The notes: generated by a model from the letters alone, not told the origin. Positions 25,053 to 34,476 are shown, numbered from the stretch's first letter. The stretch: DNA of 64,000 bases from Anaeromicropila populeti (GCF_900112775.1 NZ_FOYZ01000001.1:186001-250000); one strand, 5' to 3'. A program made the numbers and translations.

Positions 25053-25985
25053 TTATTTATAAAATTCATGGCACCCATATTGGACAACCTTTGTCAGACT
25101 ATTGTCAAACCACTTAACACTTGACTGGCATGCCCGGCTTCTTGACATAAAATAGAGTGCTCCCTTTGAATCATCTTCTCCACTCAGCACTTTTTCAACA
25201 GCCTGTCTTGTCTCTTTGGTAATTTCAACTGAATAATACCTGCCATCTTTTACAGGTGAAAACTGATAACTTGACCCACTATGTTGAAATACAACTTTTT
25301 CCACTGTATTGGGAAACTTTTTGCTTTTAACACGATTTAGCACTACATTGGCTACCAGCATCTTGCCTTTTATATCTTCACCAGTTGCCTCTGCTTCTAC
25401 AATCCTTAGCAAAACTTCTTTCTCTTTCTTTGACAATGTAACTGACTCTTTCTCTTCTTTCTTTTCCTTCTCAATCACTTTTGTTTTTTGAGACTTTTTC
25501 TTGCTCTTCTTTATTGCAAGAGCCTCTGTATTACTTTTAGATGCCTGATTGCTCTCTATTATCTCTTCTTTGGAAACTGATTTTAAATCTGCCGTTTTAA
25601 GATTTACCCCCAGCATACTTTCATCAACTGCCAGATTTTGTCCTTTTAGCATAATTCGGTTTTCAATTAGCGACTGATTTTCTAGTGTCTTTGTTACAAA
25701 CTCCTTTGCCTGATTTTTTAGTCCAAAAGAACCATAAGTCGCCTGATATATATGAGCAAATTGTACTTGTGCTTTTTCTGCTGAGTTTTCCGCAAATTCA
25801 TAAGTAAGACCAACTGTTCCCTTTTCCGCAGCATATACCCCTCCTGCATATGAGCTGTCCTGGCTGATTACTATAATAATTGCCACTAAGGCATATGCCA
25901 TGATTAGCATACTTAATCTGCATCCTTTGAAAAGTAGTCCCCCTTCTTGAGTCTGTACAGGAAGAACTGAGTTTAAACGTTGCAT
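25053..25985 (-). CDS. SleB-type cell wall hydrolase (Hydrolase_2 family)
   Basis: A 310-aa peptidoglycan hydrolase of the spore cortex-lytic (SleB/CwlJ) family. It has one hydrophobic segment at about 26-42 (LIMAYALVAIIIVI), a middle low-complexity Lys/Glu/Ser region, and the catalytic domain at about 185-310: VLLRIVEAEATGEDIKGK with the family Glu, then ANVVLNRV, and the FSPVKDGRYY and LYFMSRSRA segments. It lacks the N-terminal PG-binding repeats of SleB. It could act in cortex breakdown at germination or as a general lytic enzyme. The ATG at 25985 has AGAGGAG 5 nt upstream. It has its own promoter, 60 nt upstream. Confidence 0.9.
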   Translation of the reverse strand: MQRLNSVLPVQTQEGGLLFKGCRLSMLIMAYALVAIIIVISQDSSYAGGVYAAEKGTVGLTYEFAENSAEKAQVQFAHIYQATYGSFGLKNQAKEFVTKTLENQSLIENRIMLKGQNLAVDESMLGVNLKTADLKSVSKEEIIESNQASKSNTEALAIKKSKKKSQKTKVIEKEKKEEKESVTLSKKEKEVLLRIVEAEATGEDIKGKMLVANVVLNRVKSKKFPNTVEKVVFQHSGSSYQFSPVKDGRYYSVEITKETRQAVEKVLSGEDDSKGALYFMSRSRACQSSVKWFDNSLTKVVQYGCHEFYK

Positions 25986-26052
25986 AGATACTCCTCTTTT
26001 CTATCATTCTCATTTCTTGATTTTTTATCCATAACACTATGGGTTGCTTAGC

Positions 26053-26082
26053 ATTGTAAAATAAAGTTCCTTTTTTTGTCAA
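26053..26082 (-). promoter_or_regulatory. Promoter of the SleB-type hydrolase gene
   Basis: Minus-strand TTGACA (26082-26077), 18-nt spacer, TACAAT (26058-26053). A sigma-A-type promoter rather than a sporulation sigma site. Confidence 0.75.
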
Positions 26083-26412
26083 TATCGTTTAGCAATTTTT
26101 AGTAAACGTTACTTTTCAAAATACATTTTTTTCTAAACTGCCCAACAAATTCCACAACAAAACTTTATATTTGTTCTGTATTTTTATTTATTTTTTCCAC
26201 TCGTTTGTTAATACTTTGTTAACGATTTATTAATAATTTTATTCCATATTTTTGGTTTTATTCATTAAAAATTAAATTCTAGTCTATATTTTCTTTATAG
26301 TCACTCTATTTTAGGGGTTTTATGTAATTCATATACAGATAGATTAGAAGCTTAGACTCCTTAATCTGTAACATTTATGTAACAATTTTTCTACACTTTT
26401 TTCTGTATCTTA

Positions 26413-26421
26413 TGTTATAAT
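26413..26421 (+). promoter_or_regulatory. Extended -10 promoter of the AP2-like gene
   Basis: TGTTATAAT (TGN plus TATAAT) lies 35 bp before the ATG; no good -35 box is visible. The remaining 26083-26412 stretch is extremely AT-rich and shows no gene. Confidence 0.6.
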
Positions 26422-26455
26422 ATTTTTAAACAACAAGGGAATTTGAGGTGAAAAA

Positions 26456-27244
26456 ATGTCTTTATTGCCAGGTGTTTATAAAGCTATTAAGAAAAATGGT
26501 GAAGTATATTACCGCAGTTCCATTACGTGTCAGAACCGCCACATTAGCTTAGGAAGCTATTCTTCTGAAGATAACGCTCATAAATCCTATCTGGAAGCTA
26601 AGAACATCTTAGAAACAGTTCAACTTTCCATTAGAGATTATGATGCCTGCGTCCCCGTTCTCTCTTTTGAAAAATGGGTTATATTGATAAATTTCAGAGA
26701 TAGTGGCATTTATATTAAAACTCCCATTTATTTGAAGGACTCCTACTTTCTTTATTATATATCCATGAATGACATTCTGAAATTTGATGTAGATGACTTA
26801 TTTTATTATTCAAATCATAAAATAATGAAGAGAGGCGGACATCTTTTTGTATCAGATTATGGAATGCAGGTAAATATTTTTTCCCGCTATGGTATAAAAA
26901 ATTACGCTGTTGAAAATCGAGATTATAAATTTGTAAATGGAGACTCCCAAGATCTTAGGTATAGGAACATAGAAATTATTAATAGATATCATGGTGTTCG
27001 GAGAATTACCACTAATGGGCGGACTTCCTACCTCTCTGTTATTCATATTATTGGTAACTATAAGATTGGACTTTACCCAACAGAAATTGAAGCCGCCATA
27101 GCATATAATAAAGCCGTTGATTTATTAGAAAAGAAGGGGTTTCATAAAAATTATACCAAAAATTATATATCAGAACTGAATGCAATAACCTATGCATCCT
27201 TATATAATCGAATAAAAATAGGAAAAAGCATACGACTTCTATAA
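26456..27244 (+). CDS. AP2/ERF-like DNA-binding protein with two AP2-like modules
   Basis: A 262-aa protein with two AP2-like modules. The first, at about 5-48, has GVYKAIKKNGEVYYRSSI and ISLGSYSSEDNAHKSY. The second, at about 179-222, has HGVRRITTNGRTSYLSV, IGLYPTEIEAAIAYNKA. Between them YKFVNGDSQDLRYRNIEII (157-175) looks like the tail of the HNH fold found with AP2 domains in homing endonucleases, but the catalytic histidines are not seen, so it is probably a non-nuclease DNA-binding protein. It has basic patches, no signal peptide, and stands alone between divergent and convergent neighbours. ATG follows GAGGTG. Possible roles are a transcription factor or a domesticated homing endonuclease. 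Confidence 0.75.
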   Translation: MSLLPGVYKAIKKNGEVYYRSSITCQNRHISLGSYSSEDNAHKSYLEAKNILETVQLSIRDYDACVPVLSFEKWVILINFRDSGIYIKTPIYLKDSYFLYYISMNDILKFDVDDLFYYSNHKIMKRGGHLFVSDYGMQVNIFSRYGIKNYAVENRDYKFVNGDSQDLRYRNIEIINRYHGVRRITTNGRTSYLSVIHIIGNYKIGLYPTEIEAAIAYNKAVDLLEKKGFHKNYTKNYISELNAITYASLYNRIKIGKSIRLL

Positions 27245-27316
27245 TTTACTATCTTTTTTCAAAATCATATGCTATAATCTTAGTATATTATATTTCTTCT
27301 TCCATTTTCATAAAAG

Positions 27317-27353
27317 AGAGACTGATGTAAAACGCTTGCATCAGTCTCTTTTT
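27317..27353. terminator. Bidirectional terminator between AP2-like gene and ABC operon
   Basis: 11-bp stem AGAGACTGATG (27317-27327) with 27339-27349, followed by TTTTT. It overlaps the stop of the convergent permease gene. Confidence 0.88.
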
Positions 27354-28242
27354 ATTTTTGCTTTTGGCATTTCCTTTTTGATGGAATCAATTTTTTAGAT
27401 GCGGCCAGAATAAATATAAGAGCCAATATAAGCTGCACTGTAATACTTAATCCGAACCAGCTTTTTGAAGAATCCTTTATTAATGATATCTGATATAGAG
27501 AGCTCACTTTATTTTTTACACATGTTACCTCTGACAAAGAAAAGAAAGGATTCAATAATCCAATATACATAAACTTCTCTTGTTCAAAACTTCCTCCATA
27601 TTTTACTGCTAAATTATTACTGGACCAAAAAATATTAAAAATTCTAACTAAAAACACCGTTCCAAAGACTGTAGATAAAACATAAATATACGTCCCTACG
27701 GTAGCTGCAATCGTTCTCTTGATCCATGCAGAAAAGAAAACACCCACACTTCCTATATAAATAGCTGCTACCAGGCATAGTGCAAAGAGTTTTACAATAT
27801 CTGTAATTTTTACACCGCCAATTGAAAATACAATTGATACAATTGGAAAACTTGATACAATTAAGTGCATTATTATACCTATAGAAGAAAAAATCTTACC
27901 TATAATAACCTCATAGGATACTAAATTTGATGCTAATAGACTGTCCAAAGTTTTCCTTTCCTTTTCTCCTGCTATAGATCCCGCAGTAAGCAGTGGCACC
28001 ATAACGCAAACCATTCCCAGTTCCGTTACGCCTATCATGTTAAACACCTGAAATATATTCTCATACTGAATCATACCTGAATAATTTGACTTCATAAAAA
28101 AGGAATAAAACATAATCAAGCTAACTGCACCTAAAAACAAGTTGAAGAAAGATATATATAAGAAGTTTCTCATTTTTCTGGAATTTAAAAGCATTTCCTT
28201 TTGATATATTGCATTAATATTCAAATCATCTTTCCCCTCCAT
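27352..28242 (-). CDS. ABC-2 type transporter permease
   Basis: A 296-aa permease with six membrane segments, of the class with a MVPLLTAGSIAGEKERKTLDSLLAS motif typical of ABC-2/NatB-like gliding-type exporters. It is the last gene of the five-gene operon with the ATPase, the 770-aa protein and the two-component system. The ATG at 28242 overlaps the ATPase gene by 17 nt but has no ribosome site in front; a TTG at 28224, 8 nt after GGAGGGG, is an alternative start (290 aa). Substrate unknown. Confidence 0.87.
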   Translation of the reverse strand: MEGKDDLNINAIYQKEMLLNSRKMRNFLYISFFNLFLGAVSLIMFYSFFMKSNYSGMIQYENIFQVFNMIGVTELGMVCVMVPLLTAGSIAGEKERKTLDSLLASNLVSYEVIIGKIFSSIGIIMHLIVSSFPIVSIVFSIGGVKITDIVKLFALCLVAAIYIGSVGVFFSAWIKRTIAATVGTYIYVLSTVFGTVFLVRIFNIFWSSNNLAVKYGGSFEQEKFMYIGLLNPFFSLSEVTCVKNKVSSLYQISLIKDSSKSWFGLSITVQLILALIFILAASKKLIPSKRKCQKQK

Positions 28243-29170
28243 TCAAATCAGGCTGGTGCACAATCGCATTAAACAATGCATCGAAATCACCTTTTATCCG
28301 GTTATAGGATCCAATTAATACCCCGCTGTTCGTAAGTTTTGTCAACAGCTTTGCCTGCTCATATTCATCACCACTAAACGTAATTGCTATCCTTTTATCT
28401 TCAATTGAAACCGTTCTTACCAGTACTTCTTCCTTTAATATCTTTAATGCTTTCTCTTCTCCCTCTAGTATTTGTATTACAATCGGATTGATAACATTAA
28501 TAGAAGTAATTACTTCTTCTGTCTTTCCATGAATAATCATCTTTCCACGATCTAATACGCCAAAAGAAGTACAAATATCTGATATTTCAGGTAACATATG
28601 TGAAGTAATTAAAATAGTCTTTCCTAACTGCCTTAGTTTGACTAAAATCTTCTTAATTTCCTTTAACGCAATTGGATCAACTCCTGAATATGGTTCATCT
28701 AAAACTAGCACTCTGGGATTATGAATTATACTTCTTGCCAGAGACAACTGCTGTTTCATTCCTCTTGACAACCCATCTACCAACTCATTCTCTCTCTGCT
28801 CCAAATGTACAAACGAGAGTGCTTGATTACATACCTCTGTAGTCTTTTTCCCTCCATAGCCATAAGTAGACGCATAAAATTGCAAATATTCGGATACCTT
28901 CAAGCTTTCATAACTTCCAAAATCAGCTGGTAAATACCCAATCATTCGCTTTCTCTTCTTCTCGTTTACCACAATATTAATATCATCTACTCGCACTGCT
29001 CCACCATTAGGTTTAATAATACCAGCGATCACTCGTAAAATGGATGTCTTTCCCGCTCCTGACGGTCCGACCAGCCCAAACATTTCCCCTTCTGCTATAT
29101 CTAGATTCAAGTCTTCCACTACTTTGCATTTTCCGTATGCTATCGATATATTCTCAAGTTGCAGCATCAT
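28226..29170 (-). CDS. ABC transporter ATP-binding protein
   Basis: A 314-aa ATPase. Walker A is GLVGPSGAGKTSILR, the signature is GLSRGMKQQLSLARS and Walker B is VLVLDEPYSGVD. It has the roughly 100-aa C-terminal extension seen in drug and Na+ exporters of the CcmA/NatA type. The ATG at 29170 has GAGGTGA upstream and forms an ATGA overlap with the stop of the preceding gene, so synthesis is coupled. An extended frame to 29182 is less likely. It serves the permease downstream. Confidence 0.92.
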   Translation of the reverse strand: MMLQLENISIAYGKCKVVEDLNLDIAEGEMFGLVGPSGAGKTSILRVIAGIIKPNGGAVRVDDINIVVNEKKRKRMIGYLPADFGSYESLKVSEYLQFYASTYGYGGKKTTEVCNQALSFVHLEQRENELVDGLSRGMKQQLSLARSIIHNPRVLVLDEPYSGVDPIALKEIKKILVKLRQLGKTILITSHMLPEISDICTSFGVLDRGKMIIHGKTEEVITSINVINPIVIQILEGEEKALKILKEEVLVRTVSIEDKRIAITFSGDEYEQAKLLTKLTNSGVLIGSYNRIKGDFDALFNAIVHQPDLNGGER

Positions 29171-31479
29171 TTCACCTCGCAAGTTGCTGAAATAATAGGC
29201 AGAGTCGCTAACGAATTATCTACCGTATTATCAAGCTGATAATATAAATATACTTTATTTTCTGCATCAAAATAATCCTCAATATCTTCAAGTGAAAGCA
29301 CTTCTCCATTTTGATACAAATTAACATATTCTTGCAGCTTCCAATTCCATGCACTAATAGTCCCTTGAAACTGTAAATCATCATCCCCATTCTGCATCTG
29401 ATTCAATTCTTCCAGATATAGAATACTACTCACCTTTACATCTGATGGAAACTGATACTCTGCAAGAACTTGATCTGATTCCATATAATTTCCAAAAGGA
29501 TAGCATTCTCCCTCTAAATCATTCAGATATTTCTCGATATCTGGGATAATTCTTTCTCCTTGATAAGTTGCCTCAACCTGTTTTAACGGAATGATAACTG
29601 CCTGTATACCACTTCTTGTTGTTTGTTCATCCCCCATGAAACCAAGCTTCTTATCTACCTTCATAAATCCAATTAGCAGGCCGTCACTTTCTATACGTCG
29701 GTCAAATACATAGTTTTCTAGAACAGTGTACCTTTGTACTGCCTCTGCATCCTGAGTTAAAACATATGGACTTCCTCCAGAAATTTCTTCGAAAACATCA
29801 ATACCTCCTGTATTATCATAAGGTGCAGTTCTTTCTACAAAAGGAAAATACTTGTTTTTGTCTGCAATATCAACCGATGTGCCATCAAAAAAATCACCAA
29901 TATTAACTACTGTCAGATTAGTATACAAACAAACATTAGTTAAATTGTATCCCAGATTATTTGTAATGGTGCCTGATAAATTCAGATTCTTATAAAATAA
30001 CTGACAGGATATTTCACCTTCCATGTTATGCACTGTGGATGCCTTTATAAAATTAGACTGAAATCTACCCGTGCTATTAATGTCTACAGTTGTAGTACCT
30101 TCTCCCAGTGTAATACCTGTTTTATAAAATGCATCCGAGTCTAATTCAACTGGTTCATAATAATAATTAAATACATCATCTCGTGAAGTTACTTGATAGT
30201 CTCCATCAATGGTATATTCTGTTTTTCCCTGAAACGGCTGCAAAAACCGGATAAAAGTATCCTCCTTTACCGTATCATCACCTAAAGAATATTCATATAT
30301 AGAAATAAAGTCTAGGATAGGCTGACTAATTCGTGTTTTTGTACTCATTAAATAAATAATTCCAGTAAAAAAAACAGATAAAACATAAACCATAATCCAC
30401 ATCATTCTTTTCTTATCTCTTCTATTTAAAACAAGATATAAAACAGGTCCAATACATACAATATAGATTAAGTAAACTCCCATAAAAACCACTAACTTCG
30501 GCATATACTCTTTCTTTACCGTATTAAGCGAATTCACAAAATACATATCCTCAGATGTAATATCATAATCCTCATTCCGCAATTGATTTTTTTTAATCTG
30601 GCTTAAATTATCCAAAATTCCTTCTAGAAAAACAGTAACAAATTCTTCGTTGGAATCCGATACGTTGAAATCTTCTCGGTCTATACATCTTAATATCGTC
30701 CCACTTTTTACATCAAACCGATAAAATAAATCTTCATCCCACACATCTCCTACTACTTTCCCATTTATTAAATAATTCTCAAAGTAGCCATTTTCATTCT
30801 TACAATCCAGCCCTAACACTAAAGTTCCGCCGTCTTCTACCCATTCTACAATGATAGAACACATTTTATGGCTAAGCTGATCCAAATCAAACTTTTCCAT
30901 ATAAATGATATCCAGTGCACTTAAGCCCCTTTCTTCTTCTGGAAACTTGCTGATTTCTAGCGGAAATTGCTCCATTTCTCCTTGGCAAAGCTGATCCATA
31001 CTTTCATACTCATCACTTATAATTCCCATAAAAACAGCCTTTGTACCACTGATCATTTGTATTTCATACTCATGTGAGTACATAATATTCCCATCTTGAT
31101 CCTGAATACAAACTTTGTATGTCTTATAAAATCCGTCTGTAGGAACCACAATATTTATACTTTTGGTTACCTGACGGCTCAATATAATTTCTTTTTGATA
31201 CATCTCATTACTGGCACCACTGCCAATAGGAATAATCACCTGCAAATACCCTTGAAACGTTTCAAGCTCCGTTGTCACTTCACAATGTACATTAGCAAAT
31301 CTTCCATGCTTTACCGTTCCAGCTAATCCATAAGTTACCTTCATCTGAAATTCAGCTTTATTTTTTGCAGAAATCTGAATCGTTTCGTTTCTTGAAACAC
31401 CTAATAGAACCATACTCAAAAGAAGAATCCCAACACGAACAAAACAGCAGGCAGCTTTCCTTCTATCTTTTCTTGTCAT
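29167..31479 (-). CDS. Large membrane-anchored accessory protein of the ABC system, DUF4350-like middle
   Basis: A 770-aa exported protein of unknown function. It has an N-terminal signal or membrane segment (VGILLLSMVLLGVS at 12-26), a large extracellular domain to about 340, two membrane segments near 345-395 (VVFMGVYLIYIVCIGP, MWIMVYVLSVFFTG), then another exported domain to the end. The part around 145-240 (ALDIIYMEKFDLDQLS and WVEDGGTLVLG) resembles the auxiliary domain of GldG and DUF4350 proteins that accompany ABC-2 exporters. It overlaps the histidine kinase gene by ATGA. No catalytic motif is apparent; a role as the outside sensor or a partner of the ABC pump is inferred. Confidence 0.75.
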   Translation of the reverse strand: MTRKDRRKAACCFVRVGILLLSMVLLGVSRNETIQISAKNKAEFQMKVTYGLAGTVKHGRFANVHCEVTTELETFQGYLQVIIPIGSGASNEMYQKEIILSRQVTKSINIVVPTDGFYKTYKVCIQDQDGNIMYSHEYEIQMISGTKAVFMGIISDEYESMDQLCQGEMEQFPLEISKFPEEERGLSALDIIYMEKFDLDQLSHKMCSIIVEWVEDGGTLVLGLDCKNENGYFENYLINGKVVGDVWDEDLFYRFDVKSGTILRCIDREDFNVSDSNEEFVTVFLEGILDNLSQIKKNQLRNEDYDITSEDMYFVNSLNTVKKEYMPKLVVFMGVYLIYIVCIGPVLYLVLNRRDKKRMMWIMVYVLSVFFTGIIYLMSTKTRISQPILDFISIYEYSLGDDTVKEDTFIRFLQPFQGKTEYTIDGDYQVTSRDDVFNYYYEPVELDSDAFYKTGITLGEGTTTVDINSTGRFQSNFIKASTVHNMEGEISCQLFYKNLNLSGTITNNLGYNLTNVCLYTNLTVVNIGDFFDGTSVDIADKNKYFPFVERTAPYDNTGGIDVFEEISGGSPYVLTQDAEAVQRYTVLENYVFDRRIESDGLLIGFMKVDKKLGFMGDEQTTRSGIQAVIIPLKQVEATYQGERIIPDIEKYLNDLEGECYPFGNYMESDQVLAEYQFPSDVKVSSILYLEELNQMQNGDDDLQFQGTISAWNWKLQEYVNLYQNGEVLSLEDIEDYFDAENKVYLYYQLDNTVDNSLATLPIISATCEVK

Positions 31480-32693
31480 GTAGCTTGTTCCTCCTCTTTT
31501 GCTACATATTCTTTAAAAACAACATTAAATTCTGTTCCGTCAAAATCGCTTTTAACTGCTATAGAGCCATCGTGCATTGTAATAATGCGTTTTGCAATTG
31601 TTAACCCTAACCCGCTTCCTCCTGTTTCTCGTGAGCGGGAATTATCAACACGATAAAAACGATCAAAAATATTATCTAAATCTTTTTTAGGTATAACAGC
31701 CCCATAATTGACAATTGCTATTTTTATGTTTCCTTCTAGTATTTCTAATTTAATTCGTATTACTTTACCATCACGCCCATACTTAATTGCATTTACCATT
31801 AAATTTCCAATTGCACGAGCTAGTCGTTCTCCATCCGCAAAAATGAAACCTTCCTTTACATTAGAATAAAACTCTAGTTCTAACTCAGCTTCTTGAACAC
31901 TTGGATAAAACTCCTCTATCATCTGCTCCATAAACTTTACAATATTAATCTTTTCTTTATAAAGCTTTACCTCTCCAGAACTATACTTTGTATATCGAAA
32001 TAAATCTTCAATCAGATTCTCCAATCTTTTTGATTTATCATACGCAATTTCAATATATTTATCCTTTTTCTCAGCTTCAAGATTTTTGTTAACAGAAACT
32101 AAATATAGATATCCTATAATAGATGTCAGCGGTGTCCTTAAATCATGTGCAACACTAGTGATCAACTCGTTTTTTGCTTCTTCTGCCTTCCGTTCCTCTT
32201 TTATTAATAAATTAATTTTTCTAGACATATTATTAATCTGATCTGCCATTAATGCAAATTCATCATTACTGTTAACCATAATTTTAGCTTCAAAATTACC
32301 TAGTGAAATTTCATTAATTCCTGATATAATTTCTTTTAAGTAAATTGTAAACTTCCTAGTCATAACTAGAAAAAAAAGCACAAATAGCAATGCCCCTATT
32401 ACAATGGCTATTATAATATATAAATATAAACTATTCGTAAAAATTCCTGAGGTTTTCTGATTATAATAATTCAAGTTTTCATTACCTGGATTAAAGTAAA
32501 CATTATTAGAAATGTCCGGAAGCCGCTGCGTACCATCACCAACTTTTTCGCCAGAATGAGCTGCATCTTGAAAAAGAGTTTTTGCAGAATAAAAAATGCC
32601 AAAGAATACCAGCTCTGTTATTATTGTGTAAAGTAAACTTAAGAATGAGTATACAATAATCTGAACTCGAAAACTCTTCACTTTATTTGTCAA
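31476..32693 (-). CDS. Sensor histidine kinase
   Basis: A 405-aa kinase. Two membrane segments (about 10-30 and 90-112) enclose a roughly 60-residue outside loop, then HAMP (about 110-165), HisKA with the phosphorylated His in SVAHDLRTPLTSIIGYL, and HATPase with NLMVNAIKYG and GGSGLGLTIAKRI. The start is TTG at 32693, 11 nt inside the regulator gene; no ribosome site precedes it, so coupling to the regulator is expected. It controls the response regulator at 32683-33384 and, presumably, its own operon. Confidence 0.92.
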   Translation of the reverse strand: MTNKVKSFRVQIIVYSFLSLLYTIITELVFFGIFYSAKTLFQDAAHSGEKVGDGTQRLPDISNNVYFNPGNENLNYYNQKTSGIFTNSLYLYIIIAIVIGALLFVLFFLVMTRKFTIYLKEIISGINEISLGNFEAKIMVNSNDEFALMADQINNMSRKINLLIKEERKAEEAKNELITSVAHDLRTPLTSIIGYLYLVSVNKNLEAEKKDKYIEIAYDKSKRLENLIEDLFRYTKYSSGEVKLYKEKINIVKFMEQMIEEFYPSVQEAELELEFYSNVKEGFIFADGERLARAIGNLMVNAIKYGRDGKVIRIKLEILEGNIKIAIVNYGAVIPKKDLDNIFDRFYRVDNSRSRETGGSGLGLTIAKRIITMHDGSIAVKSDFDGTEFNVVFKEYVAKEEEQAT

Positions 32694-33384
32694 TTTTATA
32701 ACCCACTCCCCAAACTGTTTTTATAATCTTTGCATTTCTGGAATCAACTTCAATCTTCTCGCGAATACGTCTGATATGTACCATAACGGTATTATTTGCT
32801 TCAAACATTTTTTCATTCCAAACCCTCTCGAATATCTCGTCTGTACTAAAAACACGACCACGATTAGAGGCCAGTAAATATAAAATCTCAAATTCAATCG
32901 GTGTCAGTTTTACTTCTCTTCCATATGCCGTAACAGCGTGATTTTCTTTATGAATCACTAAATTCTCTAAATGCAGTTCTGTTTCCCTGTCTCTTTCTAT
33001 TGTATTAGGATTTAATTCCGTATACCTTCTCAGCTGGGATTTCACTCTTGCCATTAATTCTAAAGGATTAAAAGGCTTTATCACATAATCATCTGCACCA
33101 GCACCTAATCCAATAATTTTATCCAAATCTGTTGATTTAGCACTTAAAAAAATAATAGGCACTGTACTTCCTTCCCTAATCTTTCGGCACATCATTAAAC
33201 CATCCATACCCGGCATCATAATATCCAAGATTACCAGTTTAATCTTTGATTCCTCTAGAATTTTTAAACCTTCACTTGCAGAATACGCTTTTTCAACCTG
33301 AAATCCATCACTTACCAAATGTATTTCAACTAAATCAGCTATCTCTTTATCATCATCAACAACTAAGATTTTCTCGTTATCCAT
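32683..33384 (-). CDS. Response regulator, OmpR/PhoB family
   Basis: A 233-aa regulator. Receiver domain (1-120) has the acidic pocket KILVVDDDKEIAD, phospho-Asp in LVILDIMMPGMDG and Lys in DDYVIKPFNP. The winged-helix domain (about 135-233) has LTPIEFEILYLLASNRG and MVHIRRIREKIE. ATG at 33384 follows GGGAGA. It is the first gene of the operon RR-HK-770aa-ATPase-permease, an arrangement in which the pump is usually induced by the sensed compound (cell envelope agents in related systems). Confidence 0.95.
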   Translation of the reverse strand: MDNEKILVVDDDKEIADLVEIHLVSDGFQVEKAYSASEGLKILEESKIKLVILDIMMPGMDGLMMCRKIREGSTVPIIFLSAKSTDLDKIIGLGAGADDYVIKPFNPLELMARVKSQLRRYTELNPNTIERDRETELHLENLVIHKENHAVTAYGREVKLTPIEFEILYLLASNRGRVFSTDEIFERVWNEKMFEANNTVMVHIRRIREKIEVDSRNAKIIKTVWGVGYKIDK

Positions 33385-33419
33385 GTATCTTCTCCCAACC
33401 TGTCTACTTTATTAATAGT

Positions 33420-33448
33420 ATCATACAAAATTTTATTAATCCTTACAA
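33420..33448 (-). promoter_or_regulatory. Promoter of the two-component/ABC operon
   Basis: Minus-strand TTGTAA (33448-33443), 17-nt spacer, TATGAT (33425-33420). About 30 nt before the ribosome site. Confidence 0.75.
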
Positions 33449-33502
33449 AATCCTTAATTTATTTAACTATTTGGCTTTTGTATTACACTTTCATGCCCAT
33501 TT

Positions 33503-33829
33503 CTACTGGACTGCTCCTACTATATATAATAAAAAATATATAATTACCATAATTCCATTCCATACTAATCCTAATAGAGGAAAACGGTAATGTATCTCAT
33601 CTCTTTTTAAAGCCAGAACCGCCAATATCAAACCAGCTGAAGAAAGCACAAAAAACAACACTCCCAGAACTCCCAGCTCAATTCCACCATTCCCACCTGA
33701 GCGGCTTGACAGAAAAAATAGTACTAGCATAGCAATAATTGTACTTCCACCAACTCCAGCAGATATGATACCCTGAACCGGATGAACCCGGTCTGAAAAT
33801 GTGTAACTACCTGATTTCTTCTTTCTCAT
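33503..33829 (-). CDS. Small membrane protein, DUF6142-like
   Basis: A 108-aa protein with three predicted membrane helices (about 20-40, 50-72 and 86-105). The N-terminal basic segment MRKKKSGSYTFSDRVHPVQG followed by GGSTIIAMLVLFFLS matches a Lachnospiraceae family that I recall as DUF6142; the name is from memory. It overlaps the VanZ gene by 4 nt (ATGA), so it is cotranscribed with it. No known role. Confidence 0.75.
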   Translation of the reverse strand: MRKKKSGSYTFSDRVHPVQGIISAGVGGSTIIAMLVLFFLSSRSGGNGGIELGVLGVLFFVLSSAGLILAVLALKRDEIHYRFPLLGLVWNGIMVIIYFLLYIVGAVQ

Positions 33830-34296
33830 TTTCTGCCACCTTTCTCGTGCTTACCAAACAACAATTTTGCTGCAAAAAAAATAATATATCCTAGTATGCC
33901 ACCTAGGGTATTCAAAAAAATATCATCTACATCAAAGCTTCCAACCCGAAGAACAAGCTGGAGCAGTTCTACAAATATAGTAAATTCTATTGTCAAGAAT
34001 AATACATAAAAAAAATTCTTCTTCTTTCCTATTAATGGGACTGCAAAGCCAAAAGGAACAAACGCAGCAATGTTACCTAAAAAATTAATGACAAAATAAG
34101 AGGTATTACCTGCTCTTAAACACCAAAAAGAACGTTTTACCTCTTTTAAGAATTCCAAATTATATCGATACTCTAATGTTATTTCGCTTCGATTAAATCC
34201 TTCACTAAAAAACAAAAAATATAAAAGAGTTATAATATAAATCACAAACAATACCCTTGAAATATTTTTGATAATAATTTTATTTTGCTTTTCCAA
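33826..34296 (-). CDS. VanZ family membrane protein
   Basis: A 156-aa integral membrane protein with four to five helices. The family motifs NFLGNIAAFVPFGFAVP and VELLQLVLRVGSFDVDDI followed by NTLGGILGY are all present. VanZ-like proteins are linked to glycopeptide tolerance and surface modification but their activity is not established. The start is TTG at 34296, 4 nt after GGAGAGG. Its promoter is at 34332-34360; the small DUF protein follows in the same transcript. Confidence 0.9.
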   Translation of the reverse strand: MEKQNKIIIKNISRVLFVIYIITLLYFLFFSEGFNRSEITLEYRYNLEFLKEVKRSFWCLRAGNTSYFVINFLGNIAAFVPFGFAVPLIGKKKNFFYVLFLTIEFTIFVELLQLVLRVGSFDVDDIFLNTLGGILGYIIFFAAKLLFGKHEKGGRK

Positions 34297-34331
34297 TGTG
34301 CCTCTCCTACAGTTCCTGTAAATCTTTATTT

Positions 34332-34360
34332 ATTATAAACGATTCCTTTCAAGTCGTAAA
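34332..34360 (-). promoter_or_regulatory. Promoter of the vanZ-like gene
   Basis: Minus-strand TTTACG (34360-34355), 17-nt spacer, TATAAT (34337-34332). The -35 match is modest. Confidence 0.6.
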
Positions 34361-34427
34361 GAGGAAAAAGGACACTTTTTTATATCTCTCCAGTAGTTGT
34401 GACTGTTAACATAGTTTAGTAAGAAAA

Positions 34428-34476
34428 AGAGTTTCAACATCTGCTTTAATATAAAAATTGCAGTAGTTGAAACTCT
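34428..34476 (-). terminator. Terminator of the pectate lyase gene
   Basis: An 11-bp outer stem (34428-34438 with 34466-34476) and inner CTGC/GCAG pairing; the minus strand continues CTTTTTCTT. It lies about 105 nt after the stop, so the 3' untranslated region is long. Confidence 0.85.
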
